A DNA stretch of 9,085 nt from Halothiobacillaceae bacterium (GCA_011380105.1 DRZW01000189.1:1-9085), one strand, 5' to 3'; positions 1 through 6,321 are shown, counted from the first letter of the stretch. Numbers and translations are program-made. Notes: a model not told the origin generated them from the sequence alone.

Positions 1-291
1 GATATAGCCGAATATTGCCAACTTCCGGTCATCTTGGTCACCCCCGACCGACTCGGCACCATTAGCGCAACCCTTAGCGCGATTGAGATCATCCTGAACC
101 GCGGCCTGCGTCTGGATGCTGTGTTTCTAAACACCCGCCCTGAAGACCATACCACCGCCCACCAGCCAGATAACATCACCCCCCTTCGCTACTGGTGTGA
201 TCGTCTATTTCCTGAGTGGTCCGGTCAAATCCTAAGGTTTACCGATGGCCATACCGCACTTTGTGCGCTGAACAAACCAAACAAGGGATAA
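1..291 (+). CDS. bioD: Probable dethiobiotin synthase (BioD), C-terminal part
   Basis: The frame is open from the first base of the window and ends in TAA at 289-291, so the 5' part lies outside; 96 residues are visible. The segment LPVILVTPDRLGTISATLSA followed by a helix and then LRLDAVFLN matches the shape of the BioD core, where E. coli has LPVILVVGVKLGCINHALL before the 'GLTLAGWVAN' strand. BioD is a cytosolic P-loop enzyme that closes the ureido ring of biotin from diaminopelargonate, CO2 and ATP. The P-loop and catalytic lysine would lie upstream and cannot be checked. The tail (LRYWCDRLFPEW) is less familiar, so a related P-loop family (CobQ/CobB-like) is possible. A TTG at 34 could be taken as a start, but the homology continues upstream of it, so the gene is truncated by the window edge, not short. 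Confidence 0.65.
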   Translation, partial: DIAEYCQLPVILVTPDRLGTISATLSAIEIILNRGLRLDAVFLNTRPEDHTTAHQPDNITPLRYWCDRLFPEWSGQILRFTDGHTALCALNKPNKG

Positions 292-608
292 AATTTATTA
301 ATGATTCCGATTGCTACCCTATGTCGTTGCTTAACACGCCTCTGTGAACAACCACACCGCCAAACCCTGTAGCCCTGCGGTTTTCTTGGTGATCAACGCC
401 AATCACCCCCTCTGAATTCTCATTTACAACTGCGCGAGATCCCACGCTGTAGGCAATTCACAGCTTAACGACACTAGCAATCCATGAAACTAATGCTATA
501 TAGTATTTGTCGCTATATGTAAATAATGCCGTATTAGAAGCGGTAAAGACCATAAAAGAGCACCAAGGCATTCTGGGTTTTGGTTTTAATGACAGAGGTA
601 AAACAGCT
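292..608. other. Intergenic leader upstream of the cytochrome operon
   Basis: This 317-base stretch separates the bioD-like gene from the cytochrome operon. No convincing gene is present. ATG at 301 opens a 23-codon frame ending at 372 with no well-placed ribosome binding site and no recognisable sequence. A short inverted repeat (GGTGAT at 388-393, ATCACC at 402-407) lacks a T-run. A CCGC/GCGG pair at 357-380 followed by TTTTC could be a weak terminator for the upstream gene, but its loop is long. The only promoter-like signal is near 494-502. The A/T-rich heptamer GCTATAT occurs twice, at 495-501 and 512-518. Confidence 0.6.
494..502 (+). promoter_or_regulatory. Possible extended -10 promoter of the cytochrome operon
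   Basis: TGC directly precedes TATATA (497-502), giving the TGn extension of a sigma-70 extended -10 element. A good -35 hexamer is not visible 16-18 bases upstream, as is often the case with this class. It lies about 105 bases before the start of the first cytochrome gene. No FNR, ArcA or other operator was recognised. The call is inference from a short AT-rich motif. Confidence 0.3.
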
Positions 609-968
609 ATGCGAACAAAACGCATCTTCCCGCTGGCACTACTAGCCGCCGTAAGCGCTGGCAGCGTTTTCACAGCCAACGCCAGTGAGCTTTCAGCAGG
701 GCTTACCGGCCAGATGGCCGCACAAACCTGTGCCGGCTGTCATGGCACGCAGGGATATATCGAAGACTCCGCTTACGTTCCCTTGGCGGGCATGGATAAG
801 GAGCACTTTATTACTGCAATGCAAATGTTTGCTGACGGAAGCCGTCCTTCCACCTTGATGGGGCCACTGGCGCTTGCCTTCTCCGATGAAGAGATTGAGG
901 CAATGGCAGATTATTTTGCCGCCTTCCCCAAAGAACGCCCCGCTAAAGGCTTTATTTCCGAGGAGTAG
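609..968 (+). CDS. fccA: Monoheme cytochrome c, FccA-like subunit of flavocytochrome c
   Basis: This 119-residue precursor is a class I c-type cytochrome that should accept electrons from the flavoprotein encoded next. Residues 1-25 form a Sec signal peptide (MRTKR, a hydrophobic stretch, then ANA before SEL), so the mature protein of about 94 residues is periplasmic. The heme site is CAGCH at 41-45. Met84, in the STLMGP segment, is the likely sixth ligand, followed by the FSDEEIEAMADYFAAF helix typical of FccA and c4 domains. It carries one heme, whereas Allochromatium FccA and SoxE carry two; monoheme FccA forms are known in green sulfur bacteria. The ATG at 609 is preferred because an AGAGG box lies at 594-598 and the signal peptide begins there; an in-frame TTG at 507 would bury the signal. 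It ends 3 bases before fccB. Taken alone it could be any small cytochrome c; the neighbour gives the name. Confidence 0.8.
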   Translation: MRTKRIFPLALLAAVSAGSVFTANASELSAGLTGQMAAQTCAGCHGTQGYIEDSAYVPLAGMDKEHFITAMQMFADGSRPSTLMGPLALAFSDEEIEAMADYFAAFPKERPAKGFISEE

Positions 969-971
969 ATT

Positions 972-2345
972 ATGAGCAAAATGAATCGTCGTACGTTTCT
1001 TAAAGCGCTCGGCGCCACCGTTGCTGCAGGTAGCACTGCTGCCGGCTCAGCCCCGCTTTTTGCGCAGAAAAACCCTCATGTCGCCGTTGTTGGCGGCGGT
1101 GTCGGTGGGGCGACATTGGCTAAGTACTTAAAAATTTACGCCCCCTCGATTGATGTCACTATCATCGAACCGAAAACTAAATACCAGCGTCCGTACGGCT
1201 CAAGTGAGGTGATCACTGGTCACGAGACCATGGATGACATCACCATCTCTTACGATAATCTGCGCGATAGGTATGGCGTGAAGTTCATCCACGATACGGT
1301 CACCGTGATTGACCATGCCGGCCATAAACTTCACACCGCTGGTGGCCGGACAGTCAGCTACGACCGTGTGGTGGTCGCACCGGGTATTTCCTTTGATTAT
1401 TCGCAAATTGAAGGGCTTGACAGCGAAGCCGATGCCCGTGCTAAGGGTATTGTTCATGGCTGGGATGCGGGTGAGGATCTACTAACCCTTAAAGCACAAT
1501 TAGAAGCCATGCCAAAAAATGGCACCGCCATTGTTGTGCCGCCACCCAACCCGTACCGCTGCCCGCCGGGACCGTATGAGCGTGCCGGCCTGTTAGCCCA
1601 GTGGTTAGAAGAGCGTGGTGATGATGCCGCCAAGGTGATTGTTCTGGATTCTAAAAACGGCTTTACAACCGATGTCACCATGTTGCAGGCGTGGAACCGC
1701 TTGTATAAATTCAACCTGCCAGAGCAAGCGAAGGGGTTGTACACCGAAGAGCAGCTCGCTACCTTTAAGCATCATGAAGGCGAACCGAAGGTTGATTGGA
1801 TCATGGGTGTGATGGGGGGCAAAGTCACCCGCATTGACGCTGAGAACATGATTGTGGAGACCGAAGGTGCCGGTACTTTTAAAGCGGATATGATCAATTA
1901 CATTCCACCGCTTAAAGCCGGCCGCGTCGCCCTGGAAAATGATCTGGCCGATGAAACTGGCTGGTGCCCGGTTGACCCGATCACCTTTGAGTCCACGCGC
2001 CACGCTGATGTGCATGTGATTGGCGATGCCTGCATTGCCGGTGCAATGCCAAAATCCGGTTATGCTGCTAACTCACAGGGCAAAGTGTTGGCTGTGCAAT
2101 TAAAAGCATTGCTGCTCGGCGGTGAAATACAAACACCAGTCTACCAGAACACCTGTTATGCACTGGCGGGAAACACTGACTATGGCATGTTTGTCGCCGA
2201 TGTATTTCGGGTTAAAGACGGCAAGATTGTCCGCGTGGATGCGCAACGCTATCTGCCGTTTGACGCCGAACCGCATATGTTTTCCATGGCAGCAACCTAC
2301 CAGCAGGCCTGGATGAAAGCCTTCACTAAGGATGTCTTTGGCTAA
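972..2345 (+). CDS. fccB: Flavocytochrome c sulfide dehydrogenase flavoprotein subunit (FccB/SoxF-like)
   Basis: This 457-residue FAD/NAD(P)-binding-fold oxidoreductase is expected to oxidise sulfide in the periplasm and pass electrons to the FccA-like heme. A Tat signal (NRRTFLKAL at 5-13, cleavage near LFA at 29-31) implies export with cofactor bound. The dinucleotide motif GGGVGGATLAKYL is at 41-53, followed by acidic Glu66. Redox-active cysteines are present: Cys197 in YRCPPGPYERA and Cys395 in NTCYAL, matching the Cys161/Cys337 pair of Allochromatium FccB. GWCPVD (331-335), GDACIA and PMPKSGYSANSQGK-like sequence (359-371) are also family hallmarks. The residue equivalent to Cys42, which binds FAD covalently in Allochromatium, is Pro74 (YQRPYGSSEV), so FAD is probably held non-covalently. 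A modest insertion lies around 248-275. The ribosome binding site GAGGAG (960-965) lies in the end of fccA, indicating close coupling. A membrane sulfide:quinone reductase is less likely, given the Tat signal and cytochrome partner. Confidence 0.88.
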   Translation: MSKMNRRTFLKALGATVAAGSTAAGSAPLFAQKNPHVAVVGGGVGGATLAKYLKIYAPSIDVTIIEPKTKYQRPYGSSEVITGHETMDDITISYDNLRDRYGVKFIHDTVTVIDHAGHKLHTAGGRTVSYDRVVVAPGISFDYSQIEGLDSEADARAKGIVHGWDAGEDLLTLKAQLEAMPKNGTAIVVPPPNPYRCPPGPYERAGLLAQWLEERGDDAAKVIVLDSKNGFTTDVTMLQAWNRLYKFNLPEQAKGLYTEEQLATFKHHEGEPKVDWIMGVMGGKVTRIDAENMIVETEGAGTFKADMINYIPPLKAGRVALENDLADETGWCPVDPITFESTRHADVHVIGDACIAGAMPKSGYAANSQGKVLAVQLKALLLGGEIQTPVYQNTCYALAGNTDYGMFVADVFRVKDGKIVRVDAQRYLPFDAEPHMFSMAATYQQAWMKAFTKDVFG

Positions 2346-2367
2346 ACTAGCTATTAGACACCCATCC

Positions 2368-2409
2368 GCAGCGCTGCCCGCCCCCGCTTGCTGACAGCGA
2401 CTGCTTTTT
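2368..2409 (+). terminator. Weak intra-operon terminator or attenuator
   Basis: GCAGCGCTG at 2368-2376 can pair with CAGCG-A-CTGC at 2395-2404, with a single bulged A (2400). The loop is about 18 bases and five T residues follow (2405-2409). It sits in the 108-base gap between the flavoprotein gene and the oxidase genes, the only long gap in the operon. A bulged stem and a long loop suggest partial termination or a processing site, not a full stop. Confidence 0.4.
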
Positions 2410-2453
2410 AAAACAAACATTTAACTAAACACAATCCAGAGGAGGTATCCGTA

Positions 2454-3872
2454 ATGGATATGTTAGGTCTATACCCTACTTGGTATGAGCCTGGGATTGG
2501 CAGCGGTTGGGTTATTGGCATAATCGCCACCCTTCATGTGTTGTTCTCGCATACCGCCGTCGGTGCTGCCATCCTGTTTGCTTTTCTTGCCTATATTGGT
2601 TATCGAGACGATCGTCCGGAGTTGATTGACTTTATTAAAAAGTACGGTCTGTTCCTGTTGGTCTTCTCGTATATTCTTGGGTCAATTACCGGGCCAGGCA
2701 TTTGGTATTCCACCACGGTCGGCTCACCCAACGGTATCTCGGCGTTGATCCACAACTTTGTTTGGAAATGGGCCACCGAGTGGGTGTTCTTTGTGATCGA
2801 GGTAGTAGCCGTTTACATGCTGGTCTATCTGGTCGGCAAGGTCAGCCAGCAGACCCACCTTAAAATTGCCGTAATCTTCGGTCTGACCTCTTATGCCACC
2901 ATGCTAGCCATTGTCGGTATTCTCTCGTTCATGATGTGGCCTGGGCACGAGAAGTGGTTTACCGAGGGTGGTTATCTATACGGCTTCTATGGCCCTAATA
3001 CCTTCGCACAACTCGCCATTCGCACCGCGTTTATGTTCACCATGACCGCTGTGGTCGGGGGTATCGTGGCTGCTGGGCTAAAAGACAAAGAGTTCAAGCG
3101 CTGGCTGTTACGTCGTCTAGCCGTAATTGGCATTATCTCTACAATCATCGGTATGGCGATGTACCCCTGGTATTTGAGCACTCTGCCGGAAGTTGCCAAC
3201 GTATTGATGGCAAACCGCCTGCCGGATTACTTCACTCCAGCGGTACTTTTTGTTCTAGCGGCTATTATGGCCTACTTCATCGTCACCTTGATGAGCCCAC
3301 GGGTGGTTACCGCCTCCGTTGCCGGCATTGCCACTATGGCGATTTTGGTATTGGGTCTGTGGCCAGGGGAGACAGTTCGTGAAACCGTTCGCAAGCCCTG
3401 GATCGCTGGTCAATATCTCTACTCCAACCAAGTTATCGGACGTGACGTGCCCGGTATGGATGTGAAGTCTGAAATTCCATTACTGGAAGAAAAAGGCTTC
3501 ACCCGTGCGCACGTATTTTGGCCGGAAAATCAGCGGGAGATTAACCCACACAATGCCATTCACGTGGGTCAATCCCTGACATTGACCGCTTGCGCCAACT
3601 GCCACTCGCTCTCTGAAACTGGCATGCGTCCGCTGGTGAATTACTTTGGCGGCATCAGCGATATTGAGCGCATTAAGACCTATTTGGTTGGCGCGATTGC
3701 CACTGGCAACACCATGTACATGCCGAAGGTGCCGCTGAAAGATGATGAGGCCGAAGCCATGGCGTTGTACATCGCCAGCCTGAATGACGATGAAGTCGTA
3801 GCGCGCTATGTTAATGAAAAAACACGACAAGCCGCCGCATCCGAAGAAAACACGCGCTTATCCGCGCAATAA
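2454..3872 (+). CDS. Cytochrome bd-superfamily oxygen reductase subunit (CydA-like) with C-terminal heme c domain
   Basis: This 472-residue protein has about eight membrane helices within residues 19-305 and a periplasmic tail carrying CANCH at 380-384; Met421 or Met423 is the likely axial Met. The membrane part resembles CydA. His28 in TLHVLFSHTAVG matches E. coli His19, and E310-x-x-R313-K-P-W316 matches the E445-Y-G-R448-Q-P-W stretch. Glu109 and Glu116 lie near the E99/E107 region, with spacing one shorter. The heme b558 ligands are missing: the helix around 183-203 has Arg190 and no His for His186, and Leu265 falls where Met393 would be. The loop between these helices is only about 40 residues, leaving no room for a Q-loop. 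The expected role is therefore cytochrome c-fed reduction of O2 (or a related acceptor), not quinol oxidation. A strong GGAGGT (2441-2446) lies 7 bases before ATG. Matching is by eye. Confidence 0.8.
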   Translation: MDMLGLYPTWYEPGIGSGWVIGIIATLHVLFSHTAVGAAILFAFLAYIGYRDDRPELIDFIKKYGLFLLVFSYILGSITGPGIWYSTTVGSPNGISALIHNFVWKWATEWVFFVIEVVAVYMLVYLVGKVSQQTHLKIAVIFGLTSYATMLAIVGILSFMMWPGHEKWFTEGGYLYGFYGPNTFAQLAIRTAFMFTMTAVVGGIVAAGLKDKEFKRWLLRRLAVIGIISTIIGMAMYPWYLSTLPEVANVLMANRLPDYFTPAVLFVLAAIMAYFIVTLMSPRVVTASVAGIATMAILVLGLWPGETVRETVRKPWIAGQYLYSNQVIGRDVPGMDVKSEIPLLEEKGFTRAHVFWPENQREINPHNAIHVGQSLTLTACANCHSLSETGMRPLVNYFGGISDIERIKTYLVGAIATGNTMYMPKVPLKDDEAEAMALYIASLNDDEVVARYVNEKTRQAAASEENTRLSAQ

Positions 3873-3887
3873 GAGGAGGTAAGGGTT

Positions 3888-5114
3888 ATGGAAACTGAAA
3901 TGCTATATGCCTTACGAGACCCACTGGGTGTGCCCTCACACCCACTAATGTTCTTAGTACTCGGGGTGCTGACTTGGGCGATGCATATCGTTGCGGTGCA
4001 TGTGCTGCTCGGTAGCTCAGCACTCGCCATCTATGGCTCGCTCTCGTCGCAGTCTCACTGGCGGCGGTTAGCTGCAGCGATGGTTAATACCGCTAAGGTA
4101 GCCATCTCTGTAGCGATTGTCTTCGGTGTTGCACCACTACTATTTGTCCAGGTCATTTACGACCCGTTCTGGTACACCTCGAACGTACTTTCCGCTTGGT
4201 GGGTGATTGGCTTTATTATCATCCTGATCATCGGTGCGGTAGCGCTGTTTGCGTTTTATGTCATGAATAAATCCATGGCGGAGGTAGAAAAAACCCGCTG
4301 TCCCGGTTCGATGATCTTAGCCATTGCCCTGTTTCTTGTGGTCGGTTTTATTATGCACGCCTTGGCGGTGCAGATGCTGCATCCAGAAAAATGGATGGAG
4401 TGGTATGCTCCCGGCGGTATAATTGATCCGTCAGGCCGCTCAATCCATGAGTTTAACCTGTGGCGTTTTGGCTTTTTCATTGCCCTCTCTGCCCCGATGA
4501 TCGGGCTGTGGTTGTATGCCTATCGCCGTTATCTCATGGCGCGTGAGAATGAAAATGCCGAGTACCTGGACTTCCTCAAGCGCTTAGCGGCCAGCTTGGG
4601 CAGCATTGGTGGGGTGATTTCTCTGGTGTTCTTTATTGCCTGGATGTTAACCCTGCCAGAGAATATCGCCAGCTTCGCCACCAGTATCTGGCCGGTACTG
4701 ACCATTCTGGCACTGGCAGCCGCTGTCGCCTTCCCGATGCTAATCGCCCGTAAGCTCGACACCGGTCTGTGGGGTTATGCTCCCTTTGCCGTCGGCATTA
4801 TCGCTGGGCTGGTGGTTGCCATTATGCGTGAAGCGGTGCGCTGGCAGACGCTCTTTGGTGTCCATGGTTACAACCCGCTGGACTACAAAGTCCATATGGA
4901 TTGGTACAGCACGCTGTTGTTTATCATCACCCTAGTGGTCATGGGCGGCGCTGTATTGAGTTATTTGGTCACTGTAGCCTGGAAGGCCGGTCAGACTAAA
5001 GGTATGTATACCCCGTCACCTGCAGTCAACCGACTGGGCAATTTCGCAATCGCCACTGTTGCGATTTGGATTCTCCAGTATTTTGGGTTTGGCCTCTGGG
5101 TCGCCTACATGTGA
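3888..5114 (+). CDS. Second cytochrome bd-superfamily subunit, CydA-like paralogue
   Basis: This 408-residue protein has about ten membrane helices (near 20-49, 65-92, 103-126, 141-163, 190-212, 232-254, 264-285, 298-315, 338-363, 382-406) and no CxxCH. It shares an ordered set of motifs with the preceding subunit: H33-x4-H38-x3-G in helix I, EKW at 167-169, TLPE at 255-258 and RE-x-V-R at 314-318. That makes it a CydA-type paralogue and not a CydB. His33 and Glu315 could bind a high-spin heme, as His28 and Glu310 may in the partner. It lacks the two helix III glutamates of the partner (Gly and Ile by my alignment) and the PW of the RxPW motif. It probably forms a heterodimer with the product of the upstream gene, which ends 15 bases earlier. 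GAGGAGGT (3873-3880) directly follows the upstream stop codon. Its own catalytic role is unknown. Confidence 0.75.
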   Translation: METEMLYALRDPLGVPSHPLMFLVLGVLTWAMHIVAVHVLLGSSALAIYGSLSSQSHWRRLAAAMVNTAKVAISVAIVFGVAPLLFVQVIYDPFWYTSNVLSAWWVIGFIIILIIGAVALFAFYVMNKSMAEVEKTRCPGSMILAIALFLVVGFIMHALAVQMLHPEKWMEWYAPGGIIDPSGRSIHEFNLWRFGFFIALSAPMIGLWLYAYRRYLMARENENAEYLDFLKRLAASLGSIGGVISLVFFIAWMLTLPENIASFATSIWPVLTILALAAAVAFPMLIARKLDTGLWGYAPFAVGIIAGLVVAIMREAVRWQTLFGVHGYNPLDYKVHMDWYSTLLFIITLVVMGGAVLSYLVTVAWKAGQTKGMYTPSPAVNRLGNFAIATVAIWILQYFGFGLWVAYM

Positions 5115-5116
5115 AC

Positions 5117-5122
5117 GGAGGT
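5117..5122 (+). promoter_or_regulatory. Ribosome binding site fixing the diheme cytochrome start
   Basis: GGAGGT lies 6 bases before the ATG at 5129 and just after the TGA of the preceding gene. It decides the start against an in-frame upstream codon at 5066 inside the previous gene, which would place residues before the signal peptide. Confidence 0.75.
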
Positions 5123-5128
5123 AATACA

Positions 5129-5830
5129 ATGCTTAACCATAAATTGTTCAAGCTAAGCGTGCCATTAGCCGCTGCATTATCGCTAGGGGTCTGCGCCAAT
5201 CTGGCGCTGGCCAAAGGCCACGACCCGGAAATTGTCCACTGGACGCCACAAAGCTGGAGCGCTGAAATGAACGCCATGCCCAAGGGTGATCCAGCCGCAG
5301 GAGAGCGTTTACACGTCAATGCATTCTGTGCCTCCTGTCATGGCACTGCGGGTGAGTCGATGACACATAATTGGCCAAATCTGGCCGGTCAGCGTGCCGA
5401 ATACACCTACAAGCAGCTAATTGACTATCAGGATGGTCGTCGACATGAAGACGAACGTGCAATGGTGATGATCACCATCGTGCAAGGCTTAGATCGGCAG
5501 GATATGGCCGACCTGGCCGCATTCTATGCCGCACAAGAATTGCCCGGGAACGATGAGGTCGACAAAAACCATCCAGCACACTCGCTGGTATCAGTAGGTG
5601 ACCCACAGCGGTTGATCACACCTTGTGCTGCCTGCCACGGCGTTGCCGGCAATGGCGGGATCAATGAAAGCCCTGCCATACGCGGCAACCCGGAAGATTA
5701 TTTCATCCGCACGATGAAGGCCTACCGTGATGGCAGCCGTAATAATGATGTTGCTAAGGGCATGAGCCAATTCGCCGAGCATCTAACCGATGAGGAAATC
5801 AAAGCGCTGGCTAACTACTATGCCTATTAG
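5129..5830 (+). CDS. Diheme cytochrome c, c4-like
   Basis: This 233-residue precursor contains two class I heme c domains in tandem. A Sec signal covers residues 1-28 (MLNHKLFKLS, hydrophobic core, ALA before KGH). A linker of about 24 residues precedes domain one, with CASCH at 67-71 and Met112 or Met114 as candidate axial ligand. Domain two has CAACH at 166-170 and Met212 in KGMSQFAEHLTDEEI. The DGRR and DGSR turns followed by a terminal helix are typical of cytochrome c4, a periplasmic diheme carrier that feeds terminal oxidases. As the last gene of the operon, it could shuttle electrons from the FccAB-like dehydrogenase to the heme c domain of the oxidase subunit, or be a tight subunit. 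Cys22 in the signal is preceded by Val, which does not fit a lipobox. Naming it c4 is by domain pattern; a diheme FccA/SoxE-like role cannot be excluded. Confidence 0.8.
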   Translation: MLNHKLFKLSVPLAAALSLGVCANLALAKGHDPEIVHWTPQSWSAEMNAMPKGDPAAGERLHVNAFCASCHGTAGESMTHNWPNLAGQRAEYTYKQLIDYQDGRRHEDERAMVMITIVQGLDRQDMADLAAFYAAQELPGNDEVDKNHPAHSLVSVGDPQRLITPCAACHGVAGNGGINESPAIRGNPEDYFIRTMKAYRDGSRNNDVAKGMSQFAEHLTDEEIKALANYYAY

Positions 5831-5861
5831 GCATCAGAGCTATTTTGCTCGGCCATGATAT

Positions 5862-5897
5862 AAAGCCCCGCTAGGAATTTTCCTGCGGGGCTTTTTT
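5862..5897 (+). terminator. Strong rho-independent terminator ending the cytochrome operon
   Basis: AAAGCCCCGC (5862-5871) pairs perfectly with GCGGGGCTTT (5885-5894). After a one-base bulge the stem continues as AGGA/TCCT around an ATTT loop. A run of six T residues (5892-5897) follows. It begins 32 bases after the diheme cytochrome stop codon and marks the end of the five-gene transcript. Confidence 0.92.
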
Positions 5898-6321
5898 CTG
5901 GCTTCACACTTCTAGGCGCATTGAGCATTCTACCGCTTAGTTCAAAACCTGCACGCTATCCACATTCTCGGCATTAGCATCCATAGTGTTTTCATGCTGT
6001 GAGGCATTATGATTACCACAAGCTCGTGAAGAATAGATCATGGCACTGAGGCTACAATACCGGTATCACAATAAGAAATGCGAAAAAGCTGCGGCCTTCA
6101 TCAGCTGCCGTTTGTCTATTTAGATCCCTGTTTCACATCATCCTTATGGGTTGCACCGCTGGCACTGATTGCGGCGATGAGAAAAAAGCAGGTCAAAAAG
6201 GCAGCACTATTTATCAAGCGGGCGGTTAATTGTTTGAAACCCGATAGATAGCCACAAACATACCATTAGTCCCGCTAATATGGTTTGGGGTACAATGGCG
6301 AATAATTACCCTTGAGAAATT
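5898..6321. other. Intergenic region between the cytochrome operon and zur
   Basis: About 420 bases with no convincing gene. Two short open stretches overlap on opposite strands near 6116-6229. The plus frame reads a lipobox-like ILMGC followed by DEKKAGQKGSTIYQAGG and a stop at 6227-6229. The minus frame (TTG 6217 to TAG 6116) reads like a signal peptide (FLTCFFLIAAISASGA) with a short charged tail. Neither has a good start or ribosome binding site. The final 70 bases hold an inverted repeat and a -10-like TACAAT, probably the zur control region. Confidence 0.6.
6255..6287 (+). promoter_or_regulatory. Imperfect inverted repeat, possible zur operator
   Basis: CAAACATACCATTAG (6255-6269) is nearly the reverse complement of CTAATATGGTTTG (6275-6287) around a TCCCG centre, with a two-base offset inside the arms. 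It ends 34 bases before the zur start codon and just before a -10-like TACAAT (6291-6296). Fur-family regulators bind dyads of this general size and some zur genes are autoregulated. The arms do not match the E. coli Zur box closely, so the assignment is inference from position and symmetry. Confidence 0.4.

Noticed and set aside
301..372. Small 23-codon plus-strand frame after the bioD-like gene
   Set aside because: No recognisable sequence, and the purine-rich AAGGGA is too far from the ATG.
507..608. TTG at 507 as an alternative start for the first cytochrome gene
   Set aside because: It would add 34 residues before a clear signal peptide and has no ribosome binding site; the ATG at 609 has both.
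2366..2377. GCAGCGCTGC palindrome as a protein-binding operator
   Set aside because: A single short palindrome, better explained as the left arm of the hairpin ending at 2404.
1200..2420. Several minus-strand open frames opposite fccB
   Set aside because: They lie fully under a well-supported gene and their products show no domain; they are frame shadows.
2454..5114. Ordinary quinol-oxidising CydAB cytochrome bd
   Set aside because: Both b558 ligands and the Q-loop are missing, the second gene is CydA-like and not CydB, and a heme c domain is fused.
2454..5114. Heme-copper oxidase or NrfD/PsrC-type membrane subunits
   Set aside because: The histidine pattern of heme-copper oxidases is absent, and the HxxxxH plus ExxRxPW pattern fits the bd superfamily better.
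5129..5212. Lipoprotein signal in the diheme cytochrome (LGVC at residues 19-22)
   Set aside because: The residue before Cys is Val, which does not fit a lipobox; ALA at 26-28 gives a good ordinary cleavage site.
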